64,000 nt of DNA from positions 62,001 to 126,000 of the forward strand of contig NZ_MZXW01000019.1 of NCBI RefSeq assembly GCF_004123905.1, written 5' to 3'. Made by a program: the position numbers and the translations under genes. The notes under the pieces are model-generated. The model saw only the letters and a list, made by a program, of their open reading frames with translations, did no database searches and was not told the origin of the DNA. Positions 47,985 to 56,670 of this stretch are shown piece after piece (within the stretch, counting starts at the first letter, position 1; each line of letters opens with the position of its first letter). This stretch comes from Bradyrhizobium betae (GTDB taxonomy: Bacteria > Pseudomonadota > Alphaproteobacteria > Rhizobiales > Xanthobacteraceae).

Positions 47985-49562
47985 TCAAACAAAGGGAATT
48001 GCGACCTTCTCCTGATCCATTCCCTGTCCGACGAAATGAATGAGATCCGCCATGGTGCAAATGTTCGGCATGCAGCGTTCGAACCGCGCAGCCCCATGTG
48101 CATGCCCAAGCGCGATCATGCAGGCAGCGTCGATCGCCGCATGTCGATCGGAGCACATTCCCCTCAGGGCTCCATAGAGGGTCTCGGCGAGGACAAGCGA
48201 TGCCAATACGCCGAGACGCTCGCCCTCCATCTCGTAGGCCGCCTCGAACAACACGTAAAGAAACAAGGGAGGGTCCCTGGCCAGATCGTCGATGTCGCTC
48301 CCGGAGAGGCCGTTCGACATCGCGTAACTGGCAAGCCATTCCCGGAGGCGGCGAATTCGAAGCTCATCATCGCGCAAGAGCGGAGAGAGGCCTGCGAGCT
48401 CCGGCTTGCGCACGCGGATTTCGTCCGCCAGAGCCGAAACAGACCAGAGGCCGACGAACGCACCGCTGAGCAGATCGCGGTAGCCGAGGCCGACACTTCC
48501 GGTTTGGTCGATCGGGCCGAAAATTTCCCCCGAGAACAAGCCGCCCGAAAATTCCGGACCTATTCGTCGACTTAGGTTAGGCCCGTGTTCGCCCCCCATG
48601 TCGAAAAAATACGACCATTGCGCCATCCAGGTTTCGTCCAACGGCATGCGCCACGGCCTCGCTGCGGAGGTCGACAGCATCATGTCGATCAGATCCTCGC
48701 CATAGCTGTTCAGATCGTTGAAGACGTAGGAATGTCGAACCATGGCATGCCCGAAACGAAGCACACTCACGAACTCGATCGGCAACGCCTCGCCCCCCGG
48801 CTGATCGACAAGCTCAAATGACGGCTGCTCGTAGACCGTCACCACAGCGGGATGCAAAATGCGCGGTAGCAGATCATGGCGGATGACGTCTCTGTAGATG
48901 TGCTCGCACAGCATCCTGCTGATGAAATAGATTCGATACCCCCTAATCACCACGTTCGGGAGCGACTCTCCGGCCAAAACGGCCTCGACGTCGGCGGCTA
49001 TCCTGTTGTGCAAAAGAATGAACAGCGTCGTCAGCTGGGCCAGCGCCGCATGAATGTCGTTGCGCGCATCGGCCAGCTGCGCTGCAGATTCATCTGGTGC
49101 CACGGTCGCCCGGCCGACATCGCGAAAGAGATATAGACCTTTTTCGCTGTGCCGCGCGTATGGACCGCCTATGGCGAGCCTGCTCCTTGCGCCGTAATTC
49201 GCACCATGGGCGAGGTAGGCGTCAGGCTCTGAATCCGGCCCTAAGCCGTAAATCGTCTCCAGCCGCAGCAATGAAGATCGCCGACTGGTGTGGCCTGCAA
49301 AGGGGCAAAGCGCTCCCGTGGGGACCGACGTAAAGACGCAGTCGTGAGCCACCAGCTGCGCCAAGTAGGTATACCCGGACGGAATCCTGGGATTCTCCCA
49401 TGACTTCCGACCTGATGTCCCGGCGCCTTTCCACGGGTACGGCATTGATAGCTGTTTTGCGACACCGCTCATCAGCTGTCGCATGCGATCATTGCCGCCC
49501 TTGATGCCCGCGCCAAAGCGCTCGGCCTCGGAAGGCGGCCGCAAAAAATTGCGGAACTGCAT
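47985..49562 (-). CDS. Animal-type heme peroxidase
   Basis: 525 residues of the peroxidase-cyclooxygenase superfamily. PSGYTYLAQLVAHDCVFT carries the distal His73 and the Asp74 of the heme/calcium site; ARNDIHAALAQLTTLF then HNRIA matches the catalytic Arg (167) helix region; VLRFGHAMVRHSY holds the proximal His272. No signal peptide is seen, so it works in the cytosol. Family enzymes oxidise halides, thiols or phenols with peroxide. It lies downstream of the leader-peptide-like gene on the same strand, 59 bases away across a hairpin, and faces the YcaO gene, so a role in peptide maturation is likely but inferred. Confidence 0.9.
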   Translation of the reverse strand: MQFRNFLRPPSEAERFGAGIKGGNDRMRQLMSGVAKQLSMPYPWKGAGTSGRKSWENPRIPSGYTYLAQLVAHDCVFTSVPTGALCPFAGHTSRRSSLLRLETIYGLGPDSEPDAYLAHGANYGARSRLAIGGPYARHSEKGLYLFRDVGRATVAPDESAAQLADARNDIHAALAQLTTLFILLHNRIAADVEAVLAGESLPNVVIRGYRIYFISRMLCEHIYRDVIRHDLLPRILHPAVVTVYEQPSFELVDQPGGEALPIEFVSVLRFGHAMVRHSYVFNDLNSYGEDLIDMMLSTSAARPWRMPLDETWMAQWSYFFDMGGEHGPNLSRRIGPEFSGGLFSGEIFGPIDQTGSVGLGYRDLLSGAFVGLWSVSALADEIRVRKPELAGLSPLLRDDELRIRRLREWLASYAMSNGLSGSDIDDLARDPPLFLYVLFEAAYEMEGERLGVLASLVLAETLYGALRGMCSDRHAAIDAACMIALGHAHGAARFERCMPNICTMADLIHFVGQGMDQEKVAIPFV

Positions 49563-49580
49563 CTCTTCGACTCGCGCCTT

Positions 49581-49612
49581 GAAGCCTTGGCTCGATCCTG
49601 AGCCAAGGCTTC
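49581..49612 (-). terminator. Perfect 13-bp hairpin between precursor and peroxidase genes
   Basis: GAAGCCTTGGCTC-GATCCT-GAGCCAAGGCTTC, a 13-bp perfect stem with a 6-base loop, lies 9 bases past the small gene's stop. No T-run follows, so it may attenuate rather than fully stop transcription, giving more precursor than enzyme message, an arrangement common in peptide natural-product operons. Confidence 0.75.
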
Positions 49613-49621
49613 AGATGACGA

Positions 49622-49993
49622 TCAACCGCAGCCGTTTATCGTGTAATCAGCAATACGTTCGGCTTGGAATTTCATCTTGTCCTCGACGTGAGGCTTCGAC
49701 CGGAATGTCCTCTCGTAGAAGGCAGGCAGCGTGTAGTCGGCTTCTTCAAGCCGCTTTTCCGACGCTTCGAGGTACTGCTTGGCCGGGAGTCTGACGATCC
49801 AGGTGTCGTCGTCCGCCTGGATGAACTTCACTTTCGTGATGTTGTCCGGAATCGTGGCTCCGACCTCGGCGGCCGCGAGCTGCTCTCTCAACTCTTCAAG
49901 ATCACCCGGGATCGGGTCATTCCCCTTTGCCCAGGCCTTCACCTTTTCGCCGAACGCGGTGTAATTGGCGAGCTTGATCTGGCGAAATTCCAT
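49622..49993 (-). CDS. Putative RiPP precursor with nitrile-hydratase-like leader
   Basis: 123 residues beginning MEFRQIKLANYTAFGEKV, charged and soluble, with no membrane segment. The middle (IPDNITKVKFIQADDDTWIV at 48-67, then RLPAK) resembles the beta-strand pattern of NHLP leader peptides, which derive from nitrile hydratase alpha subunit. The motif ADYT occurs twice (85-88 and 115-118); the second leads to the C-terminus ADYTINGCG, with the protein's only cysteine at 122. The ribosome site GGAGGTG five bases before ATG 49993 is strong. It diverges from the exporter gene and leads the peroxidase gene. Precursor status is inference; a small regulatory or chaperone subunit is the alternative. 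Confidence 0.65.
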   Translation of the reverse strand: MEFRQIKLANYTAFGEKVKAWAKGNDPIPGDLEELREQLAAAEVGATIPDNITKVKFIQADDDTWIVRLPAKQYLEASEKRLEEADYTLPAFYERTFRSKPHVEDKMKFQAERIADYTINGCG

Positions 49994-50149
49994 GGCACAC
50001 CTCCGCTATGTTCGTGTCTGCAATGTGGGTTTTTGTCGCCCAATTTCGGCGACACCTCACCTCATCACAACACTTCTAGTTGTCAAGCGCAAAGGTTGTT
50101 CAAACGATTTACCTCGTGTACAAGGGGAGCGACGGACGCGGGCGTGACC

Positions 50150-51370
50150 ATGGCGCACGACTTAGAGAGCGACCCGAAGAACTCCGCCGGCGGCCGTGTG
50201 GGCGCCCTTCTGGTTCTGACCTCGGCGCTTCCCATATTTCAAGCCGTTCTGATCACGCCAATTTTGTCGATCGTCCGCGACGCGGACAGCCAGCACGCGT
50301 TCGCAACCTTCGCCTTGCGTTGCATCGTCGCGGCCCCCGCGGTCTCGGTCCTGTTCCTGCTGCCGTTCTTCGGCAGATTTGCTGATCGCTTTCAGCGCCG
50401 TCACATTCTCATTTTTGGCCTGACACTCTACGCGGTGAGCGGCGTATTCATCTATGCCTCGCCCGGACTGATATCTATGTTCGCAGGCCGCCTGCTGCTT
50501 GGCGTAGCTGTCGCCTGCGTGATGACGGCAACGGCATCGTTGACCGGCGACCTCTTCCGGGGAAACGAGCGCAACCGCATCCTGGGTTTGCAATACGCCG
50601 CCAGTGCAGCGGTCGGAATGCTGTTTCCGATCATCGGCGGCTTGATCGCGCTGGCGGACTGGCATCTCGTTTTCCTGTTCTATTTGATCGCGCTGCCACT
50701 TATTTTGCCTGCGACAAGGCTACCTGATCGGATCGTCGCCGCGCCAGGTGAGGAACGGAGCTTCCGCGCGCTTGCGCTTAAGCCGTTGCTTGGATCCTAT
50801 GCGCTGTTGGCGATCGGGACGATGGTGCTCTGGCTGATCACGATACAACTCGCCTTTCATCTTTCAGGCCTTGGATACACCTCGCCGGTTACTGCGGGCA
50901 TCGCGCTCGGCACGCCCTGCCTGTCGGGCATTCTCGTTGCAATACTCTATGGCAGAGTCAAACGACATTTGAGTTTTCGAACGATCGCTGCCGCAGCGTT
51001 CTTGTTGATGAGCGTCAGCTACGGCGCCATATCCGTGACCACGAGCCTTCCTCTGCTGATATTCGCCCTCTTGCTCGCCGGCGCCGGCTTCGGCCTCAAT
51101 CAACCCAACTGCAGCGCGTGGCTTCTGAGCCAAGTGACGACAGAGTTTGCGGGGCGAGCAGCGGCGGGCCTCACATTTGCGGTGTGCGTCGGCCAAATCG
51201 CCGCACCACTCATCTATCAAGCTTTGATCACGAGCATCGGATCGGCCGCCTGCTTCGCCGTCGTTTCATTCGCTTGTTTGCTGGTCGCGCTGGCCGCATT
51301 TTTCAAATCGCGCCTCGCGCCCCATCCCGACGACAAGCTTGCCGCGCGTTCGGCCGCCGGAATTGGCTGA
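50150..51370 (+). CDS. MFS transporter, DHA1-like, of the island
   Basis: 406 residues, about twelve membrane helices. PFFGRFADRFQRRHILIFGL is the A-motif loop after helix 2; RLLLGVAVACVMTATASL follows, and WLLSQVTTEFAGRAAAGLT lies late in the protein. Drug/metabolite-exporter type. GTG 50144 is an alternative start two codons upstream; the nearest purine-rich site (AAGGGGAG) is rather far from both. Divergent from the small precursor-like gene across 156 bases of AT-richer DNA. Likely exports the product of the island. Confidence 0.8.
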   Translation: MAHDLESDPKNSAGGRVGALLVLTSALPIFQAVLITPILSIVRDADSQHAFATFALRCIVAAPAVSVLFLLPFFGRFADRFQRRHILIFGLTLYAVSGVFIYASPGLISMFAGRLLLGVAVACVMTATASLTGDLFRGNERNRILGLQYAASAAVGMLFPIIGGLIALADWHLVFLFYLIALPLILPATRLPDRIVAAPGEERSFRALALKPLLGSYALLAIGTMVLWLITIQLAFHLSGLGYTSPVTAGIALGTPCLSGILVAILYGRVKRHLSFRTIAAAAFLLMSVSYGAISVTTSLPLLIFALLLAGAGFGLNQPNCSAWLLSQVTTEFAGRAAAGLTFAVCVGQIAAPLIYQALITSIGSAACFAVVSFACLLVALAAFFKSRLAPHPDDKLAARSAAGIG

Positions 51371-51683
51371 CGCCTCCCCAGTCCTTCTGCTGCACCGCAG
51401 CATGACCGCTCTGCCTACCATCCGACGAAAGATGAAGGCGGCTACCGCCGAAAAAACTTTGTCGCAGAATTGTCAGGCCGGAGACATTTCAAAATAGCGC
51501 TTTCCCCTATTGAGGGCCACCTCGGGCGATGCGGCTTTTGATCCCAAACGGGAACGAGAGCGGTGCGGCTCCGGTCGAGACCATCTGCTGCATGGCCTCG
51601 CTGGCACGGCCGTACTAGGATCGCCCACGAGATACGGACGAAGAGCGCCGCTGAATGCGCCATCACCGGGAGGGATTTGTTTG
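51371..51683. other. 313-base intergenic region holding the right island repeat
   Basis: Between the island exporter and the second liv operon. Contains the right copy of the flanking repeat at 51491-51539, then the leader of livG with AGGGA ahead of its TTG/GTG start. No gene supported. Confidence 0.7.
51491..51539. repeat. Right copy of 49-bp direct repeat flanking the island
   Basis: Same orientation as 46437-46485, about four mismatches in 49 bases, with further similarity for about 90 bases upstream. The copies lie 5.05 kb apart and enclose exactly the YcaO, peroxidase, precursor-like and exporter genes. Confidence 0.88.
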
Positions 51684-52505
51684 GTGGCTACCAGTCTCGA
51701 AGTGCGCGGCGTGTCCTTGCGATTCGGCGGCGTTCGCGCGCTGACCGATGTCAGTTTCGCCATCAGGGAAGGCGAGCTGTTCTCGATCATCGGCCCCAAC
51801 GGCGCCGGCAAGACCTCGATCGTGAATTGTATCTCCGGCCGCTACAAGCCGACTGAAGGCCAGCTGTTCTATGGCGATCGCGACATCACCGGCCTGACGC
51901 CGAACGCGCGCGCCTCGCTCGGCATCGGCCGCACTTTCCAGAACCTGGCCCTGTTCCACCACATGAGCGTGCTCGACAACATCATGGTCGGCCGCCATCA
52001 TTTGCTGAAGAACAATTTCCTCACCGGTTCGCTCTACTGGCTCACCGGTGCGCGCAAGGAAGAGCTCGCGCACCGCCGCAAGGTCGAGGAGATCATCGAC
52101 TTCCTGGACCTCCAGTCGGTGCGCAAGGCGACTGCCGGCACCCTCTCCTACGGCCTGCGCAAGCGCGTGGAGCTCGCCCGCGCCATGGCGCTGGAGCCCC
52201 GCCTCATTCTCCTCGACGAGCCGATGGCCGGCATGAATTTCGAGGAGAAGGAGGACATGGCCCGCTACATCGTCGACCTCAACGAGGAGTTCGGGATGAC
52301 CGTGGTGATGATCGAGCACGACATGGGCGTGGTGATGGATATCTCCCACCGCGTCATGGTGCTCGATTTCGGCCGCAAGATCGCCGAGGGCGATCCGGCC
52401 GCGGTTCTCGCCGATCCCCACGTCAGGCGCGCCTATCTCGGCGAAGAGGACGAGGTACTGGTCGATCCAGACGATGCCCCGCCGGCGCAGGAGAGCGCGG
52501 CATGA
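51684..52505 (+). CDS. livG: HAAT-type ABC transporter ATPase (second liv operon)
   Basis: 273 residues. Walker A GPNGAGKTS, signature LSYGLRKRVELARAMAL (LivG type), Walker B RLILLDEPMAGMNFEE, H-loop VVMIEHDMG. Start at GTG 51684 after AGGGA (spacing 8); TTG 51681 immediately before is equally possible. Its last bases overlap the acyl-CoA ligase start (ATGA), so the ligase is part of the transport operon. Confidence 0.9.
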   Translation: MATSLEVRGVSLRFGGVRALTDVSFAIREGELFSIIGPNGAGKTSIVNCISGRYKPTEGQLFYGDRDITGLTPNARASLGIGRTFQNLALFHHMSVLDNIMVGRHHLLKNNFLTGSLYWLTGARKEELAHRRKVEEIIDFLDLQSVRKATAGTLSYGLRKRVELARAMALEPRLILLDEPMAGMNFEEKEDMARYIVDLNEEFGMTVVMIEHDMGVVMDISHRVMVLDFGRKIAEGDPAAVLADPHVRRAYLGEEDEVLVDPDDAPPAQESAA

Positions 52506-54433
52506 TGGATTATGCGGGCCGCGTCGCGCAGGCCGACACCTATCCAAAAATGCTCCGGCTCAACGCCAGGGAGCACGGCAACGAGATTGCGCTGCGCGAA
52601 AAGGATCTCGGGCTGTGGCGCATCTTCACCTGGAACGATTACCACACCCGCGTGCGCGACTTTGCGCTCGGCCTCATCGAGCTGGGCTTGGGACGCGAGG
52701 ACGTCATCGGCATCATCGGCGACAACCGGCCGGACTGGATTGCAGCGGAAATCGCGACCCACGCAGTTGGTGGATTGAGCCTCGGGCTTTATCGCGATGT
52801 GCTCGACGAGGAAGCCTTGTATCTCCTCACCTATGGCGAGGCGCAGCTGGTTTTCGCTGAGGATGAGGAGCAGGTCGACAAGCTGCTCGCGCTGGCCGAT
52901 CGCGTGCCGAAGCTCAGGCACATCGTCTATTCCGATCCGCGCGGCATGCGGAAATATGACGACCCGCGGTTGATGTCGGCCGAAAAGTTCGCCGAGCTCG
53001 GCCGCGCCCGCGCCACGCGTGAGCCGGAGCTTTACGATAGGCTCGTCGACGCAACCAAGGGCGAGGACGTCGCAATCCTCTGCACCACGTCAGGCACCAC
53101 GTCGCATCCAAAACTCGCGATGCTTGCCGCCGGCCGCGTGCTCGGCCATTGCGCGACCTATCTCGCCTTCGATCCGAAGGGCCCCGATGACGAGTACGTG
53201 TCGGTGCTGCCGCTGCCGTGGATCATGGAGCAGGTCTATGTGCTCGGCAAAGGCCTCTTGTGCCGGATGAAGATCAACTTCGTCGAAGAGCCCGACACGA
53301 TGATGAACGATCTGCGCGAGATCGCACCGACATTCGTGCTGTTCGCGCCGCGCGTCTGGGAATCGATCGCCGCCGACGTCCGCGCCAAGGTGATGGACGC
53401 CACGCCCTTCAAGCAACGCCTGTTCGACATCGGCATGAAGAGCGGCCTTGCCGCGCTCGCACAGGGCAAGCGCTCGGGCTTTGCCGACGCGATCCTGTTC
53501 CGGGCGCTGCGCGACAGGCTCGGGTTTACCCGCCTGCGCTCGGCCGCGACCGGCGGTGCGGCGCTCGGCCCCGATACCTTCAAGTTCTTCCAGGCCATGG
53601 GCGTGCCGCTGCGCACGCTCTACGGCCAGACCGAGCTGTTAGGGGCCTACACGCTGCATCCCGAGGGCAAGGTCGATCCCGACACCACCGGCGTGCCGAT
53701 GGCCGACAGTGTCGAGATCCGCATCGACAATGCCGACGTCCATGGCGTCGGCGAGATCGTGGTACGGCATCCCCACATGTTCCTTGGCTATTACAAGAAC
53801 CCGGAGGCGAGCGTCGCCGACATCCGGGATGGCTGGATGCTGTCGGGTGACGCCGGCTATTTCAACGCGAACCGCCAACTCGTCGTCATCGACCGCATCA
53901 AGGATCTCGCCGAGACCTCGCGCGGCGAGCGCTTCTCGCCGCAGTTCATCGAGAACAAGCTGAAGTTTTCGCCCTATATCGCGGAGGCCGTGGTGTTAGG
54001 GGCGGGCCGCGACGCACTCGCGGCGATGATCTGCATCCGCTACTCCATCATCTCGAAATGGGCGGAGAAGAACCGCCTCTCCTTCACCACCTACAGCGAC
54101 CTCGCCTCGCGCCCCGAGGTCTATGCGCTGCTCCGGAAGGAGGTCGAAACCGTCAATGCCACGCTGCCGCCGGCCCAGCGCATCTCGCGCTTCCTCCTGC
54201 TCTACAAGGAGCTGGACGCCGACGACGGCGAGCTCACCCGCACCCGAAAGGTTCGCCGCAGCGTCATCAACGAGAAATACGCAGGCATCATCGACGCCAT
54301 CTACCGTGGCGACGCCGACATCCCCGTCGACACCGTGATCCGCTTCCAGGACGGCACCACGCAGCGGGTGCGCACGACGCTGCGTGTGGTGGACCTCGGC
54401 GGGCATGGGCATATGGCGGAGGCGGCGGAGTGA
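52502..54433 (+). CDS. Long-chain acyl-CoA synthetase (AMP-dependent ligase)
   Basis: 643 residues. ATP-binding CTTSGTTSHPKLAML, adenylate site LYGQTELLGAYT, and LSGDAGYFNANRQLVVIDRI; the late Lys region RISRFLLLYKELDADDGELT is followed by RKVRRS. The FAA1-like class activates long-chain or aromatic acids as CoA thioesters. Embedded between livG and livH of an uptake operon, it implies the transported acid is trapped as its CoA ester on entry, so the transporter more likely moves a carboxylic acid than an amino acid. Inference from context. Confidence 0.9.
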   Translation: MMDYAGRVAQADTYPKMLRLNAREHGNEIALREKDLGLWRIFTWNDYHTRVRDFALGLIELGLGREDVIGIIGDNRPDWIAAEIATHAVGGLSLGLYRDVLDEEALYLLTYGEAQLVFAEDEEQVDKLLALADRVPKLRHIVYSDPRGMRKYDDPRLMSAEKFAELGRARATREPELYDRLVDATKGEDVAILCTTSGTTSHPKLAMLAAGRVLGHCATYLAFDPKGPDDEYVSVLPLPWIMEQVYVLGKGLLCRMKINFVEEPDTMMNDLREIAPTFVLFAPRVWESIAADVRAKVMDATPFKQRLFDIGMKSGLAALAQGKRSGFADAILFRALRDRLGFTRLRSAATGGAALGPDTFKFFQAMGVPLRTLYGQTELLGAYTLHPEGKVDPDTTGVPMADSVEIRIDNADVHGVGEIVVRHPHMFLGYYKNPEASVADIRDGWMLSGDAGYFNANRQLVVIDRIKDLAETSRGERFSPQFIENKLKFSPYIAEAVVLGAGRDALAAMICIRYSIISKWAEKNRLSFTTYSDLASRPEVYALLRKEVETVNATLPPAQRISRFLLLYKELDADDGELTRTRKVRRSVINEKYAGIIDAIYRGDADIPVDTVIRFQDGTTQRVRTTLRVVDLGGHGHMAEAAE

Positions 54434-54470
54434 GCACGCTTCCGGGCGACTACGCGATGCCAGTCGATGC

Positions 54471-54618
54471 GCCCTCTCCCCTTGTGGGAGAGGGCATCTC
54501 CGCCATCAACCAAGACCTCACTCGGGTGAGGGGTCCTCTCTCCGCACCGTCAATGCCGAGACAACCCCTCACCCGTCTTCGCTTCGCGAAGCCACCCTCT
54601 CCCACAAGGGGAGAGGGT
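54471..54618. repeat. Inverted repeat pair inside the second liv operon
   Basis: Arms 54471-54495 (GCCCTCTCCCCTTGTGGGAG start) and 54594-54618 (ACCCTCTCCCACAAGGGGAG start) are inverse complements around a 98-base loop. A known dispersed Bradyrhizobiaceae-style repeat. It splits the ligase gene from livH. Confidence 0.88.
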
Positions 54619-54653
54619 AAGAGCACGCCGAATTTGTCAGCGAGCATCACTGC

Positions 54654-55547
54654 ATGAACACCGCCTTCCTCATCCAGCTCCTGGTCAACGGCCTCGTGGT
54701 CGGCACGCTCTATGGCGTGGTCGCGATGTCGTTCGTGCTGATCTACAAGGCCACTCAAGTCGTCAATTTTGCGCAAGGTGAATTGCTGCTGGTCGGCGCC
54801 TGGGTGTGCTGGGCATTGCTCGCCAAATACCAGGTTCCGTTCTGGATCGGCATGCCGATGACGCTGGTGTTCATGTTCGTGTTCGGCATCGCGATCCAGG
54901 TCCTGATCCTGCGGCCGATGATCGGCGAGCCCATTATTTCTGTCATCATGGTCACGATCGGCCTCTCCACCGTGCTGCAGGCGACGCTGAAATGGATGTT
55001 TGGCGTCAACCCGCAGCCGTTTCCGCGCGTGTTCGAAAGCCAGTCGGTCAGCCTGCTCGGCCTCCAGATCCAGACCGTCTATGTCATGAGCCTCGTGGTC
55101 TCGGTCGCGATGATGATCGGCATGGCCTGGTTCTTCCGCGCCTCAAAGTATGGCCTGGCAATGCGCGCCACAGCGTTCAACCAGCAGGTCGCGCAGTCGC
55201 TCGGCATTTCCGTGAAAAGCGTGTTCGCGATGGCCTGGGCCATCTCTGCGACCGTCTCGGCCGTCGCTGGCGTCGTCGTCGCGGTCGTGAACGGCGTATC
55301 GTCAGGCCTTGCCGCCTACGGCATCAAAGTGTTTCCGGCGGCGATCCTCGGCGGGCTCGATTCCGTCGGCGGCGCCGTGCTCGGCGGCATCATCATCGGC
55401 CTGCTCGAGAACATCGCGCAATATGTCGACAGCGAATATCTGCACTGGGGCAATCTCTACGAGATCGCGCCGTTCTACGTCCTCATCATCGTGCTGATGA
55501 TCAAGCCTTATGGCTTGTTCGGCACCCACGACATCGAGCGGATCTGA
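54654..55547 (+). CDS. livH: HAAT-type ABC transporter permease (second liv operon)
   Basis: 297 residues, about eight membrane segments. VVNFAQGELLLVGAWVCW, the EAA loop MRATAFNQQVAQSLGISVKS and YGIKVFPAAILGGLDSVGGA are LivH features. Followed after three bases by livM. Confidence 0.9.
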   Translation: MNTAFLIQLLVNGLVVGTLYGVVAMSFVLIYKATQVVNFAQGELLLVGAWVCWALLAKYQVPFWIGMPMTLVFMFVFGIAIQVLILRPMIGEPIISVIMVTIGLSTVLQATLKWMFGVNPQPFPRVFESQSVSLLGLQIQTVYVMSLVVSVAMMIGMAWFFRASKYGLAMRATAFNQQVAQSLGISVKSVFAMAWAISATVSAVAGVVVAVVNGVSSGLAAYGIKVFPAAILGGLDSVGGAVLGGIIIGLLENIAQYVDSEYLHWGNLYEIAPFYVLIIVLMIKPYGLFGTHDIERI

Positions 55548-55550
55548 CCC

Positions 55551-56624
55551 ATGGCCGGCCCTGCCCTCATTCCTGCTGGTGATTTCCGCACCTCTTACGC
55601 CGCGGACACCACGATCTTCCCGACCACCACCAGCCGCAATTTTGCAATCGCGGGCGTGCTGCTGCTTTGCTTCGCCCCGCAATTCTTCAGCGGTTACTGG
55701 CTCAGCATCCTGATCCAGATCGGCATCTTCTCGATCGCCGCGCTCGGCCTGAATATCCTGGTCGGCTTCACCGGCCAGATCTCGATCGGTCATGCCGCCT
55801 TCTTCCTGTTCGGCGCTTTCACCTCGGCCTACATCTCCAACAAAACGCAAATCCCGGTGTTCTTCGCGATTCCGCTCGCGGGCGTGGTCACTGCGCTGGT
55901 CGGGCTGATCTTCGGCATCCCGGCGGCGCGGCTGAAGGGGCTCTATCTCGTCATCGCGACACTCGCCGCGCAGTACATCCTGCTCGACTTCTTCTCCCGC
56001 GCCGAGTGGTTCACCGGCGGCTCGGTGCCGGCGAGCGCAAAACCGTTCTCGATCTTCGGCTACGCGCTGCGCGGCGACAGGCAATATTTCTATGTCGTGC
56101 TGGCCTATGTGGTCGCGAGCTACATCCTCGTCACCAATCTGATGCGCACGCGCGACGGCCGCGCGCTGGTGGCGATCCGCGACCACTATCTCTCGGCGGA
56201 GATCATGGGCATCAACCTCACCAAATACCGCACGCTGTCGTTTGGGCTCGCCGCCTTCTTCGCCGGCATCGCCGGCGCGCTCTACGCGCATTACCAGCTC
56301 GTGGTGTCGCAGGAAGGCTTTGGCATCGAGCGCTCGATCCTGTTCCTCGCCATGATCATCATCGGCGGAACCGGATCGATCATGGGCACGCTGATGGGCA
56401 CCGCCTTCGTGGTGCTGCTGCCGGAGACGATGGAGCTCGTCAGCCATTATTTGAAGGGCGGCGCGATCGACAAGGCGCTGTCGCTCAACACCAACATCAC
56501 CTTCCTGCGCGAGATCGCGATCGGGGTGATCATCATCGCGTTCCTGATGTTCGAGCCTGATGGCCTCGCGCATCGCTGGCGGCAGATCAAGGCGTACTGG
56601 AAACTCTACCCGTTCTCTCACTGA
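55551..56624 (+). CDS. livM: HAAT-type ABC transporter permease (second liv operon)
   Basis: 357 residues, about nine membrane segments. GLNILVGFTGQISIGHAAFF, VAIRDHYLSAEIMGINLTKY (EAA loop) and IIGGTGSIMGTLMGTAFV are LivM features. The N-terminal 40 residues are polar and cytosolic. Its stop lies 47 bases before the binding-protein start. Confidence 0.9.
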   Translation: MAGPALIPAGDFRTSYAADTTIFPTTTSRNFAIAGVLLLCFAPQFFSGYWLSILIQIGIFSIAALGLNILVGFTGQISIGHAAFFLFGAFTSAYISNKTQIPVFFAIPLAGVVTALVGLIFGIPAARLKGLYLVIATLAAQYILLDFFSRAEWFTGGSVPASAKPFSIFGYALRGDRQYFYVVLAYVVASYILVTNLMRTRDGRALVAIRDHYLSAEIMGINLTKYRTLSFGLAAFFAGIAGALYAHYQLVVSQEGFGIERSILFLAMIIIGGTGSIMGTLMGTAFVVLLPETMELVSHYLKGGAIDKALSLNTNITFLREIAIGVIIIAFLMFEPDGLAHRWRQIKAYWKLYPFSH

Positions 56625-56670
56625 GCGCGGGCAACTCTCTAACCAACAAATAAACAGGAGGAGGCAACCG

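Noticed and set aside
49664..50143. N-terminal extension of the island MFS gene
   Set aside because: The extra 160 in-frame codons are antisense to the precursor-like gene and lack membrane or family features; ATG 50150 fits the family.
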